Assembly (NCBI GenBank): GCA_018333075.1 | Contig: BORH01000002.1 | Coordinates: 1-64,000, forward strand | DNA length: 64,000 nt | Reading direction: 5' to 3' | Source of the DNA: Heyndrickxia sporothermodurans | GTDB lineage: Bacteria; Bacillota; Bacilli; Bacillales; Bacillaceae_C | Part shown: positions 39,102 through 48,140 of the stretch, in pieces | How positions within the stretch are numbered: the stretch's first letter is position 1 | Layout: each line of letters starts with the position of its first letter | Notes under the pieces: generated by a model | What the model saw: only the letters and a program-made list of their open reading frames with translations | Databases searched by the model: none | What the model was told of the DNA's origin: nothing | Program-made: the position numbers and the translations under genes

Positions 39102-39560
39102 TTGGGAAAAATAATTTTATGGCTCGTACTTATTATTTCATTTTCTTCTTTATTGTTTTTAAAACAAGCAACTTTAAGAAGATTTATGCCTGCTGCACTT
39201 TTTTTAACTATTATTCATACCATTTTATATCAAGCCGCCTGGGAGTATAACTGGTGGAAAGAGGAAGGTTTATTTCATTGGGATAAAATAGCAAATATAC
39301 CCTGGGTTTATGTAGGATACCCTATATTAACCATATGGATATTAAGTTTTACATTTGGAAAGTTTTGGATTTATTTACTTGTTAATTTGATTTTAGATAT
39401 TTTTTATGCTTTTGTGTGGTTTCCAATAGAAGAAAAATTAGGCATAGCCTCAGGAGAAATAACACCGTTTTATGATCTATTACTTATATTATCACTGAGT
39501 ATAGTCACTTACATTTATCAAATGTGGCAAGAAAATAAATGGAGGAGCCCTCACAATTAA
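39102..39560 (+). CDS. CBO0543-family membrane protein
   Basis: This 152-residue protein starts at TTG 39102 behind AAAAAAGGTGATAAAAA. It has four or five hydrophobic segments and characteristic aromatic loops (WEYNWWKEEGLFHWDKIANI, PWVYVGYPILTIWILSFTFG). CBO0543 proteins are small integral membrane proteins of Clostridium/Bacillus with no known role. A broken paralogue lies at 42138-42670. It ends at a good terminator. Confidence 0.65.
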   Translation: MGKIILWLVLIISFSSLLFLKQATLRRFMPAALFLTIIHTILYQAAWEYNWWKEEGLFHWDKIANIPWVYVGYPILTIWILSFTFGKFWIYLLVNLILDIFYAFVWFPIEEKLGIASGEITPFYDLLLILSLSIVTYIYQMWQENKWRSPHN

Positions 39561-39573
39561 GAGGGCTTTTTGT
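39546..39573 (+). terminator. Rho-independent terminator
   Basis: AGCCCTC and GAGGGCT pair around CACAATTAA-type sequence, followed by TTTTTG. The left arm lies in the last codons of the preceding gene. Confidence 0.75.
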
Positions 39574-39692
39574 GTAAATGAAAATTTTAAGCATTCGATA
39601 ACTGAATAGCTTACCTTATGCATTTTTAATATCTGTAAACGTTTAAAGCAGATACAAGACTTGCAGGATATTCTTTTAAAATTTATATCTGT

Positions 39693-40496
39693 CTAATTAA
39701 TTTTATTCTTTACTAGTGTTCTTTTAGCCTTTTTAATTATTCTCACCGTTTCCTTTGTATCAGAATTTTTTAGCCATTTTTCACACTGGTTTATTACCCA
39801 TTCCGGTTGAGTTTTGCTTGCGTCATTTAGCAAGTTACCAACAGAATCTTGAACATATTTGGATGAATCTGAATGAAGCAAATTTAGAATTGGAAGAGCT
39901 TTATGTGGTTCATTCTTTAATAATTCAATATGCTTTGTCCACACTCCTCTCGGACGAATAGCTTCAATACTGAACCTACGAATATTCTCATCTTCACTTT
40001 TTGCCCACTCCGCTAACTAACAAGGTCAAACTGCTTTCAATTTTTTTGAAAGGTCTTCTCTAATAGACATCCACGCAATTTCACGAACACCGAAATGATG
40101 GTCTGCTGCGAAAGGTCGGATATACGACATTTTTTATTCATAAAAGCCGCCCAACATCGGACATTATCCGATACATGAATAGAGTAATTTTGGATTAATT
40201 CCTTTTTTTGTAGCACTTTCTTCAATCATAACTTTATCAAATAAATTTCCTATCAAACGAATAACCTTTATTCCAGTTTCAATGTTTTCCTTCTCTATCT
40301 CTGTTAGGATAGTTTCTAAGTTATTTTCGAAACCTATTGTTGACAAAACATTTTTTAATAAAGTAAACATGGTTAACCATTCAGTTAGATTAACACTCTC
40401 TATTTTTCCTTGATTCAATCATTTTAAAACTTCTTTCGGAATTTCGCTAACCTTTCTAGCGCCTTTTCTAATTAGAATGCCCTCTGTTACAGTCAT
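39693..40496 (-). pseudogene. DNA alkylation repair protein (HEAT-like, YhaZ type), broken
   Basis: From ATG 40496 the translation reads MTVTEGILIRKGARKVSEIP, KEVLK, a stop, and NQGKIESVNLTEWLTMFTLL. After further shifts it gives RPFAADHHFGVREIAWMSIR, EDENIRRFSIEAIRPRGVWT and EPHKALPILNLLHSDSSKYV, QDSVGNLLNDASKTQPEWVI. These are the HEAT-like repeats of AlkD/YhaZ relatives that remove alkylated bases. At least two stops and two frameshifts are present along an otherwise full-length gene, so the loss looks recent. Confidence 0.8.
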
Positions 40497-40636
40497 AATG
40501 AAGTCCCCTTATTTAAAATAAACAGTTAATTTGGTACAGTAAGAAAACAATTATGTTAAATGAAAGGCAATACTGTGTTATCAATTTGTTAGTAGTATCT
40601 AACTCTTTAAAACTATATGTTGCAATCTGATTATAT

Positions 40637-41191
40637 TTATGGCAGATAGAGTTGGTACATTAATGTTTCCTGATCAATTGATTTCGCAATCTCAAAAGCT
40701 TCTTGTTGATTTTTATTATTATTAATCAATTCATAAAAAAATCTTGTAATAAACATTAAGTTAGAGTTTCCATCAATATAATCATCAGGGCCAATATATG
40801 AATCACAACCGCTTTCAAGAAATGCGGTCGCTAAGGATCTTACTCCTAAAGTACAACCCGCTGCAATAGTCTTAACGTTTTTCAATTTTGCCCATTGCAT
40901 CACATGATGTTTATCGAAAAATTCTCCTCTAGGCTCCCCCTCTTCATAAACATCCTCACCCAACTCAGGCATACAAAATCTTCCTTCATCTCCATGGAAA
41001 TTTAATATTAAATAATCAACTTTATTCTCTCGGTCCTCTCCAGAAAGTACATCAACTAAATCATTGGGTCTTCCAATCCAGTGTACTGTAACCCTTGCTC
41101 CAAAGTACTCTAACGTTGATCTCAAAGCATATGATTCCATATCACAATTTGGACCTACTACTAAACTTACATACAAATCTGGTTTACTCAT
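40637..41191 (-). CDS. Small cytoplasmic protein with a caspase-like His/Cys motif pair
   Basis: A 184-residue protein starts at ATG 41191, behind AAAGGAGG with a 7-base gap. The head PDLYVSLVVGPNCDMESYAL looks like a Rossmann-type strand. Then come YLILNFHGDEGRF (H66-G67) and VKTIAAGCTLGVRSLATAFL (C113), followed by ESGCDSYIGPDDYID. A strand ending in HG, and 45 residues later a strand ending in (A/G)-C, is the catalytic arrangement of clan-CD (caspase/CHAT) peptidases. I infer this only from motif spacing. It has no signal peptide, and its flanks are pseudogenes. Confidence 0.6.
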   Translation of the reverse strand: MSKPDLYVSLVVGPNCDMESYALRSTLEYFGARVTVHWIGRPNDLVDVLSGEDRENKVDYLILNFHGDEGRFCMPELGEDVYEEGEPRGEFFDKHHVMQWAKLKNVKTIAAGCTLGVRSLATAFLESGCDSYIGPDDYIDGNSNLMFITRFFYELINNNKNQQEAFEIAKSIDQETLMYQLYLP

Positions 41192-41463
41192 CCAAATACC
41201 TCCTTTAGTAACGTTCATTCTCCGTTGAAATACTTGTATTTCATTCTATTTCGAATAGAATAATATTATAATAGTTTATGATGTAAATTATTAACTTATA
41301 TTCCACAGTTTACTATCCCCACCTTTCAAAATCAAATTATTTTAATTTTTGGGTCCAGGCATATATTCTTATTCTTCAGACAATTGCTTTTAATGATTAT
41401 TGAAGGAGAATCTATATAAATTTATAGAAATTATTATTTGAATATAAGTTTTGAGGTAAAAAA

Positions 41464-41915
41464 GTGAATATTAGAAAGGCTTTACTTGAGGAAAGCGAAA
41501 AACTTAGTGAATTAGCCTATAAGTCAAAGGCATTTTGGGGGTATCCAAAAGATTTTCTAGATAGGTGCAAGGATGATCTGAGAGTAACAGCTGAATACAT
41601 TACGGAGAATCCGGTATACATAATGGAAGATGACAAAAAAATCATTGCCTTTTATAGCTTCACATTAAATGAAAAGAAACTAGAGTCCCTCTTTATACAC
41701 ATCCAGAATATATAGGAAAAGGATTAGGTAAAATTCTTTGGAAAGATTTAAATGAATAAAGTATAGCAGCTTTATATAACGGAATTTACTCTTGATAGTG
41801 AACCATATGCTGAAGAATTTTATTTAAAAATGAGGCAAAAAGAATAGGAGATACACCCTCAGCTATTTTTCCTGGTCGTTCTCTTCCTCTTTTGAGTGTA
41901 AAGGTCAGTAGGTAA
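41464..41915 (+). pseudogene. GNAT-family N-acetyltransferase, broken
   Basis: GTG 41464 opens with NIRKALLEESEKLSELAYKS, KAFWGYPKDFLDRCKDDLRV and YIMEDDKKIIAFYSF. After a frameshift near 41690 it continues PEYIGKGLGKILWKDLNE, then EFTLDSEPYAEEFYLKMG, ending in GDTPSAIFPGRSLPLL-like sequence. The motif-A stretch (YIGKGLGKIL) marks it as GNAT. It has several stops and shifts. Confidence 0.7.
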
Positions 41916-42137
41916 AATTTATTTTCCTGAAATGTAAATGTGAACCAAAATGTTCTGATTCTGAATGAATACTAAAAAAAGAAATTCGAAATAAAAAGGG
42001 ATCAAAGGAAGTTTATTTATGTCAAAGGAAAATAAATAGTGGTTGTATTTGATAATAAAGCGCATTCCTTTATACAGATTTGTTTAGTAATATTTTCGAT
42101 TTAGGTAAATATAAGTTTAATCAGATTTTTAGGAGTT

Positions 42138-42670
42138 CGAAAAAATTGATCATCGTTACATAGTGATTGTTTTATTTTGGCTTATCATTATTTTTTATAA
42201 AAAGAACCTTTCTTTGCTGGAGATGTACACAAGTACATTTTTTGTTTTATATTTCGAAGTAATTAGTAATGTTTATTTAGACTTAAAATACAATACAATC
42301 TTTTTGGTTATTTTACTACCATGAAAGAACGAAGTCAGACTTGCATTTTTTGTGGTGAAGTTATGCTTCATGAATGGCTAACGGGGTTGATTGGGCAGCA
42401 TTACCAATCGCTTGTTTAATGTATCCAGCAGTTAATCTGGTTTTCTTAAACTTCTTTCCCTATAGGCATCCAATTTTATATCAAATTTTTTATATCCTAG
42501 CTTGCTCAATTATTTCAATCATTTTTGAATGGATTTTTCTCCAAACCTCTTTTTATTACTATAATGGCTGGAAACTGTGGTATTCTGCATTATTGTATCC
42601 TTTTATCTTTGTAATCCTTCTTATTAATCTGCGTATAACCAGGAACCTAATAAAAAGGACAATCAAATAA
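42138..42670 (+). pseudogene. CBO0543-family membrane protein, frameshifted
   Basis: The first frame reads EKIDHRYIVIVLFWLIIIFY, KKNLSLLEMYTSTFFVLYFE, VISNVYLDLKYN and then breaks. The second, from about 42374, reads NGVDWAALPIACLMYPAVNL, FFPYRHPILYQIFYILACSI and FYYYNGWKLWYSALLYPFIF. Joined, they make a full CBO0543-type protein of about 170 residues. The neighbour at 39102 is intact. Confidence 0.7.
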
Positions 42671-42743
42671 TGTATACAAGTTAAGAAAATTTGAACAATT
42701 CACTTCCTGATATTGTATTATTTAGTTAGGAGTGTGATTATAT

Positions 42744-43271
42744 TTGTTAATAAAAGTAAATAAGCAAGATTTTGATTTAAGAACAAATCATGACCTAAGC
42801 CAAAGATGTTTTGAACCACTAGTAAACATTTATAAAAACCAAGCTTCTCAAGAGATGAATCTAAGTTTATCTCAAATTAAAGAGCGCTTTTATGAGCAAT
42901 TAACTGAAGGCATGTTTTATGCTTATTATAATCATGTCAGTCAATCACTTATCGAATTTTATTGGTGGAGTGCTTTTTTTAAGGCTCAACCTAAAAGCTG
43001 GTTAGCACTTTTAGCTGGAATAAGGTATTTTAATGATGACTCCATGGTCTTACTCCTCAAGGAAACCGAACAAGTATTACTACAACATAACCTTCCTGAA
43101 ACATTAGAAAATTTCACAATCACTCGTGGTGAATTACACCAAAACAAAAAGCTTCAAGTATCACTTGAAACTCTATACAAAAAATTTCATGATATTTCTC
43201 CTACGACAATCAATAAAATGAATGACTTTATTAAAATAAACATACGTGAATTTGTTGATATAGAAGACTAA
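42744..43271 (+). CDS. Hypothetical helical protein
   Basis: A 175-residue protein starts at TTG 42744 after TTAGGAGTGTGATTATA. It is helical and rich in Gln/Leu/Tyr/Trp (KERFYEQLTEGMFYAYYNHV, SQSLIEFYWWSAFFKAQPKS, WLALLAGIRYFNDDSMVLLL). The YYNH...EFYWWSAFF...GIRYF pattern faintly recalls DMP19-like (DUF4375) proteins, but I would not assign it. It has no signal or membrane segment. It is intact inside a decayed zone and is followed by a repeat hairpin. Confidence 0.6.
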   Translation: MLIKVNKQDFDLRTNHDLSQRCFEPLVNIYKNQASQEMNLSLSQIKERFYEQLTEGMFYAYYNHVSQSLIEFYWWSAFFKAQPKSWLALLAGIRYFNDDSMVLLLKETEQVLLQHNLPETLENFTITRGELHQNKKLQVSLETLYKKFHDISPTTINKMNDFIKINIREFVDIED

Positions 43272-43344
43272 TTTCCATTATTAAAAACCATTTTTGGGGG
43301 ATTAGATAATTCCAACAAATTTTGTAAATATCATTATCTTCTAG

Positions 43345-43412
43345 AAGGTTGGGTAGGTCATTATTTAAATAAGCTAATAATAAAATAATTACTTTTCCCA
43401 ACCTTTTTTTTA
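43345..43412 (+). repeat. GGTTGG long hairpin, copy 3 (diverged)
   Basis: AAGGTTGGG (43345-43353) pairs with CCCAACCTT (43397-43405) and is followed by TTTTTTT. The inner GTAGGTCATTATTTAA...TAATAATAAAATAATTAC echoes the TAAATCATTATT...AATGATTTACC arms of copies 1 and 2. It may terminate the preceding hypothetical gene. Confidence 0.55.
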
Positions 43413-43559
43413 CTTTCTTGTGTTTCTTCAATCGAAATTACATACTAAATCCAACAACATATTTTATTCAAACTAAACCTTTCTACAATAAAATTTGATT
43501 GTATTTCCGAAAACTGCAAAAAAATGAATAAAGTTAACTTAGAAATAAACTAGTAACAT

Positions 43560-44960
43560 TTACTTTACTATATTTTTCGCTGGTGAATTTTTTTTAAGTC
43601 TAAAATCATACTTGTCCTCATTTTTATATTTAGGATCTAAATAACTGGATTTTATATCACTTTTTGAAGCAGTTTTAAACTTCGGAAATGATCTATATTC
43701 CTTCTCTTTCCATATCCAAATGCCATGGTTCCCATTCTCTTTATGAAATACATTCTTTGTTAATTTATTTTCTTTATTACTTGTGAAATAATTAGCAATA
43801 AATATACGTGAAGATCCAGCAGTTAATATATTTTTTTCTATTACATTGTTTTGAGTATCATGCTGTAATAAAAGTTGTCCTCCATCTAATCCCTTCGTGT
43901 CATTACGGTAAATAATATTATGAGAGATAAGCGAATTTTTCGTCCCTCCTCTTTTTTTATCATACCCACCAATTGATATGCCTGTGAAAAAGTTATTATA
44001 AATTGTATTGTTTAGTATTTTTATATTATCTGCATATTTTTTTGCGTGCTCAGAGGTAGCTTCAATTCCTATATCGTTCTTATAAATGGTGTTTTTTTCA
44101 ATCGTTATATTTTTTCCACCATCTACATAGATTCCTCCTGCAGAATAATTCTTCCCATATGCTGGATTACCATAAGAGGAAATTTCATAAATCCTGTTAT
44201 TTTTTACAACACCGTTTCGTACATAGTCCTCCCTTTTATCGTTTGAAGTTCCTTCAAAGCCAATAAGATCAATACCAATATTATTACTACGTCGAACTAA
44301 ATTATTTTCTATCTTAAATCCATTAATGTTTCCATTCAGAACAAGTGATTCACTTGCACCTAGCGTTAAATCTTCCACTGTATTTCCTGAAATTTTCATA
44401 TCTCTCATTGATCCTGTTCCATAGATAGCGATCCCATGTCCATTTCCATCTTTCGCCAAGGTCTTTATCCTTTTTACATGATTATTTTCTAAAGTAATAT
44501 GGCTACTGGAGCCGGTTACGTAAATCCCCATCACTGTTTCATCTGTTCGTTTAGTTGTTAAATCTTGTATAGTTAGTCCACTAATAGTAATGTAATTTTT
44601 ATTCTTTATCGTAATAATGGACGTATTTCCGCCCTCGGCACTCTTTATCTTCTTTCCACTAAGAATAACTTTTTCGTTTTTATACGCTTGGAAAATAACT
44701 GGTTTTGATTTTGTACCATTATGTATAACAGAAAGCTTTTCGTTATAGATGCCTTTACGTATAAATACAGTTGTCCCTGCTTTAGCCTCTGAAGCAGCCT
44801 TTTTTAGTGTGCGATATGGTTTTGATTTTGTACCATTATTTAAATCATTTCCATCGATAGCTACAAACAGTGTTTTATCTTGTTTCGCATTCGAATGATT
44901 AATAGCTAATACGATCATAACAACAGCTGCACTTATAAAAATTAAAACTAATTTCTTCAT
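43560..44960 (-). CDS. Secreted right-handed parallel beta-helix protein
   Basis: This 466-residue protein has an N-terminal signal/anchor (residues 1-24), then a DUF1565-like opening (LFVAIDGNDLNNGTKSKPYR, TLKKAASEAKAGTTVFIRKG) and about 12 beta-helix coils. The coils carry stacked Asn/Gly turns (ITLENNHVKRIKT, NITIEKNTIYKNDIGIEATS, NKLTKNVFHKENGNHG). The fold is shared by pectate lyases, chondroitinase B and NosD-type proteins; the substrate is probably a polysaccharide. Catalytic residues cannot be assigned by eye. It is intact and single. Confidence 0.75.
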   Translation of the reverse strand: MKKLVLIFISAAVVMIVLAINHSNAKQDKTLFVAIDGNDLNNGTKSKPYRTLKKAASEAKAGTTVFIRKGIYNEKLSVIHNGTKSKPVIFQAYKNEKVILSGKKIKSAEGGNTSIITIKNKNYITISGLTIQDLTTKRTDETVMGIYVTGSSSHITLENNHVKRIKTLAKDGNGHGIAIYGTGSMRDMKISGNTVEDLTLGASESLVLNGNINGFKIENNLVRRSNNIGIDLIGFEGTSNDKREDYVRNGVVKNNRIYEISSYGNPAYGKNYSAGGIYVDGGKNITIEKNTIYKNDIGIEATSEHAKKYADNIKILNNTIYNNFFTGISIGGYDKKRGGTKNSLISHNIIYRNDTKGLDGGQLLLQHDTQNNVIEKNILTAGSSRIFIANYFTSNKENKLTKNVFHKENGNHGIWIWKEKEYRSFPKFKTASKSDIKSSYLDPKYKNEDKYDFRLKKNSPAKNIVK

Positions 44961-45198
44961 ATAATCCTTCCTTTTGCTTTAATTTGCAACTTTCATTATA
45001 CATGGAAGTTTATGAATGGTATTCCTTTTTGAATTTTTTCAATTGTGGATTTTTTCTTTTGCACAAAATAAAAACACCTCTAAAGAGATGTGTTGAGTCA
45101 ATAATATGATTTTCATAAAATATAGAAATGGGTAATGATCATTATAAAAATTACTCCAGTTTTATAAAACACTTTTTCACCTTCCTGTGAAGTCAGGA

Positions 45199-45327
45199 TC
45201 AATGGATATAATTCACATAAGCAATGTCAAACTCTTCTTCACAAATATCGAAGAATTTTTTCTGCTTGTTTTTTTGAGGCTTATGTTTTTCATTTCTTTT
45301 AAATAAAGATAAGAACTTTTTAAACAT
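45199..45327 (-). CDS. 42-residue basic/acidic small protein
   Basis: ATG 45327 follows an unusually strong AAGGAGAGGTGATC. The peptide is MFKKFLSLFKRNEKHKPQKN then KQKKFFDICEEEFDIAYVNY ending IH. It has a Lys-rich amphipathic head and an acidic tail with a single Cys. No family is known. The complementarity of its ribosome binding site to 16S rRNA, longer than that of most genes here, is the main argument that it is real. Confidence 0.55.
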   Translation of the reverse strand: MFKKFLSLFKRNEKHKPQKNKQKKFFDICEEEFDIAYVNYIH

Positions 45328-45399
45328 TTAAGATCACCTCTCCTTATATCTTACAAGTTTACTTTATCATGCTATTTTTAAGTTGATATAAAAAGTTTG

Positions 45400-45700
45400 T
45401 TAATAATATGTAAAGGCCATATTTGGCTTGTCCCTACATTTTCTAAAAAAATCCCTTCCATTTTAATTGTTTTTAAAGCTTCATCTTCTATTCTAGTAAT
45501 AAATTGGAGATTGTCTTTAGCTCGGACCTTTCCTAGCTATTTTTTATATTTCCAAATACCTACTCCAGAATAAAACTTTGAGAAAGGCTCATTGGATTTT
45601 TCAACAGGAATGAAATCCTGATTCCTCTAGTATCTCAATATTTCCTCCTGCTTCTATGCATCGTTTAACAAATATATAACAGATGCTTGACTTCACAATC
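45400..45700 (-). pseudogene. Unidentified decayed gene
   Basis: Minus-strand frames join to CIEAGGNIEILEESGF, FIPVEKSNEPFSKFYSGVGI, WKYKK and GKVRAKDNLQFITRIEDEAL, KTIKMEGIFLENVG. The sequence looks like protein but is split by at least two stops and one frameshift. No family is recognised. Confidence 0.35.
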
Positions 45701-45749
45701 GTACGTAAATGAGCAAATAAAAGTATTTAAAGTAAATCCAACGAAATAA

Positions 45750-45797
45750 TTGTAATTTTTCAAAAAACATCTATAATTAAATTAGAACAATCGTTCA
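45750..45797 (+). promoter_or_regulatory. Promoter and palindrome upstream of the TetR gene
   Basis: TTGTAA (45750-45755) and TATAAT (45772-45777) are 16 bp apart. Just downstream, GAAC-AATC-GTTC (45785-45796) is a palindrome within AGAACAATCGTTCA. Its place over the transcription start suggests autoregulation by the following TetR protein. Confidence 0.5.
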
Positions 45798-45831
45798 AAT
45801 ATTTTTGTGGTTTTTCGGAAGGGATTATTAT

Positions 45832-46419
45832 ATGAATAAAAGACAATACGACAGTAGCAAATCAAAAAAGGACATCATGGAAAAGGCATTTTTCTTATTT
45901 TCTCAAAAAGGCTATTCACAAACATCCGTAGGAGACATTTCCAAGGCTTCTGGCTATAGCAAAGGACATATTTATTATCATTTTGAAAATAAAGAAAAGC
46001 TTTTTGTTCTGTTAGCGCAAAACACTATGCGGGAGTGGCATGAAAAATGGATATCGAAAGAACAGTCCTTTCGTTCTGCTGCAGATAAACTTTATGGAAT
46101 TGCATTACATGTACTTTACAACTATCAAACCCCTTTACTAAAAGCTGGTCAGGAACTCTCTTCAAGCCCAAGTTCAAGTCCTGATTCGGTCAAACGGTTA
46201 TATGAATTAGCAGTTATTCCGATGAGTACTTATAGATCGATAATACAAGAGGGTGTTGATAATGGTGAATTTAAAGATGGAAATATTGAAGAACGGACCG
46301 TTCTTTTAGGAACTTGGTTGGGGGGGTTATGTCAGTTAACTAATACACAGCAGTTGAGCTCGCTAGAACTATTATTTAAAAAAGCTATGACAATTTTTTT
46401 AGAGTCAATTAAAAAATAA
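45832..46419 (+). CDS. TetR/AcrR-family regulator
   Basis: A 195-residue protein starts at ATG 45832, behind GGAAGGGA; nine upstream in-frame codons are unlikely to be used. The N-terminal helix-turn-helix is clear: MEKAFFLFSQKGYSQTSVGD, ISKASGYSKGHIYYHFENKE. The ligand domain is average. It is followed 73 bp later by a short-chain dehydrogenase in the same direction, which is its most likely target. Confidence 0.85.
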   Translation: MNKRQYDSSKSKKDIMEKAFFLFSQKGYSQTSVGDISKASGYSKGHIYYHFENKEKLFVLLAQNTMREWHEKWISKEQSFRSAADKLYGIALHVLYNYQTPLLKAGQELSSSPSSSPDSVKRLYELAVIPMSTYRSIIQEGVDNGEFKDGNIEERTVLLGTWLGGLCQLTNTQQLSSLELLFKKAMTIFLESIKK

Positions 46420-46492
46420 CTTTTCCTTAGATTGTTTGAATTTTTTTCAAAAATAAACTCTGCTGAAATATTACTTATTAGGAGGGATTAAA

Positions 46493-47317
46493 ATGAATGG
46501 TGAAAGAAAAGTAGCAATTGTAACTGGTGGTGCTTCCGGAATTGGCTTAGCAATCTGTCATGAACTTATACGACAAAACGTCTATGTAATCATTTCTGAT
46601 ATTAATAGATTAGATGGAATTAAAATTGAGAAAGATTTAAATAAAGTTAATGAATGCTGCAGATATGTATATATGGATGTTACTGATTTTCATAATACAT
46701 CAACTGTTATTAAAGAGATCTATCAAGAATTTGGTAGACTAGATTATCTTATTAATAATGCTGGGATCGCTATGTATGGTGAGTTATTTGACATGACTAT
46801 TGATGATTGGAAGGAAATAACAGATGTGAATCTTTGGGGAGTTATCCATGGTACACAAGTTGGTTATGCCATTATGAAAGAGCAGGGTTTTGGTCATATT
46901 GTGAACACTGCATCTGCTGCTGGTCTCGGACCTTCCCCTGTCTCCTCAGCCTACTCAGCAACAAAGCACGCAGTTGTAGGATTAACTACATCCCTTCATT
47001 ATGAAGCTGAAGAATTTGGTATCAAGGTTAGTGTTTTATGTCCCACTTTCGTAGATACCCCAATATTTGATAGAGCAAAAGCCATAAATATAAACAAAAT
47101 ATTAATGAAAGAGCAATTAAAAAAACAAAAAATGATGGATCCACAGAAACTCGCTCAAATGACCTTGGATTCCGTTCATAAAAACAAAGTAATCATCTGC
47201 CCCATGCCTATGCGAAGAACGATGGATGTTTTTTTCACCTTGTTCCCTTCTGCACATAGGTCACTAATGAGATTAGTGTGTAAAATTAGTAGAAAAAATC
47301 GTTTGGAAAATGTTTAA
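46493..47317 (+). CDS. Short-chain dehydrogenase/reductase
   Basis: A 274-residue classical SDR: cofactor motif TGGASGIG (residues 11-18), NNAG strand (LDYLINNAGIAMYG), catalytic Ser in NTASAAGLGPSPVS and YSATK. It probably uses NAD(P)(H) with an alcohol or carbonyl substrate. The C-terminus (PMPMRRTMDVFFTLFPSAHR) is hydrophobic and basic and could touch the membrane, as in SDRs acting on lipids. AGGAGGGATTAAA precedes the start. It is probably cotranscribed with the TetR gene. Confidence 0.85.
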   Translation: MNGERKVAIVTGGASGIGLAICHELIRQNVYVIISDINRLDGIKIEKDLNKVNECCRYVYMDVTDFHNTSTVIKEIYQEFGRLDYLINNAGIAMYGELFDMTIDDWKEITDVNLWGVIHGTQVGYAIMKEQGFGHIVNTASAAGLGPSPVSSAYSATKHAVVGLTTSLHYEAEEFGIKVSVLCPTFVDTPIFDRAKAININKILMKEQLKKQKMMDPQKLAQMTLDSVHKNKVIICPMPMRRTMDVFFTLFPSAHRSLMRLVCKISRKNRLENV

Positions 47318-47398
47318 TTTGAAGCTTTAAATTTGTTTATTTTTCATTATTTAAGGCAATAACTAAATGCAGTCTTAGATGATGGAAGGTGTAAAAAC

Positions 47399-47686
47399 TT
47401 GATCGTATTAATAGTTGTGTCAAGTATTGCTATTCCTTTAATTATGCTTCTTCTTCAGAATTTCATAAGTATCTTCCTTTTAGTTTTTAATATTATCGCT
47501 GTTATATCACTCATTATTTTCGGAAATATTGCAGCGGCATCAATTTACCAAATTCTTATTGATAATACTGTATTTATGACAACCATTCATGGTATTTTTC
47601 TAAATCCATATTTTTTGATTACTGGATCTTATCTTGGAGTATTTTTTATATACAAATTAATGAAACTTGTACTGGATGAAAGGTAA
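47399..47686 (+). CDS. Small membrane protein
   Basis: A 95-residue, strongly hydrophobic protein starts at TTG 47399 behind GGAAGGTG. Three membrane helices are seen (about 2-22, 25-45 and 63-88). It has no charged or catalytic motif. It has no recognised family. It is adjacent to a decayed membrane-protein frame, so it may itself be part of a degrading locus. Confidence 0.5.
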   Translation: MIVLIVVSSIAIPLIMLLLQNFISIFLLVFNIIAVISLIIFGNIAAASIYQILIDNTVFMTTIHGIFLNPYFLITGSYLGVFFIYKLMKLVLDER

Positions 47687-47698
47687 AATTTCATCCTT

Positions 47699-47926
47699 TT
47701 TCATTAAGGATTGCTTTGGTGTATACTCTTTCTATCTCTATTTTTTAAATAAATACATGAACCTTTCATGCTGATTTGTTTTTTTCGTTTACCTGCTTTC
47801 CCTCCCTCTTGCCATAAATGATATAAATAAAGAAGAAATAAGATTTTTGATTGGTGTTATGATCCTCTTTTCCCTAATCTCCAATTTTCCTAATATCTTA
47901 GAAAAAATAAAGAAATCCAAGGAATA
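47699..47926 (+). pseudogene. Membrane protein remnant
   Basis: One frame runs through a single TGA: FFIKDCFGVYSFYLYFLNKY, MNLSC, stop, FVFFVYLLSLPLAINDINKE, EIRFLIGVMILFSLISNFPN, ILEKIKKSKE to a TAA. Apart from the TGA it looks like a small two-helix membrane protein. No family is assigned. Confidence 0.35.
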
Positions 47927-48140
47927 ATAAATTACAACCAAATAATGATTTTATCTATTATAAGTAATCCTTTCAGTATCAATCCTTTTATAAGATTTCC
48001 TTATCATTTTGTAAATATATAAGCAAAAAATTCATTCAATTATATATACAACTTTGAAACGAATTTTTTATGGCATCATAAGATTATTACACTCCTACTA
48101 TATGGTAAAATATGAAATATATAAAAGGGGGCGAGGATAA

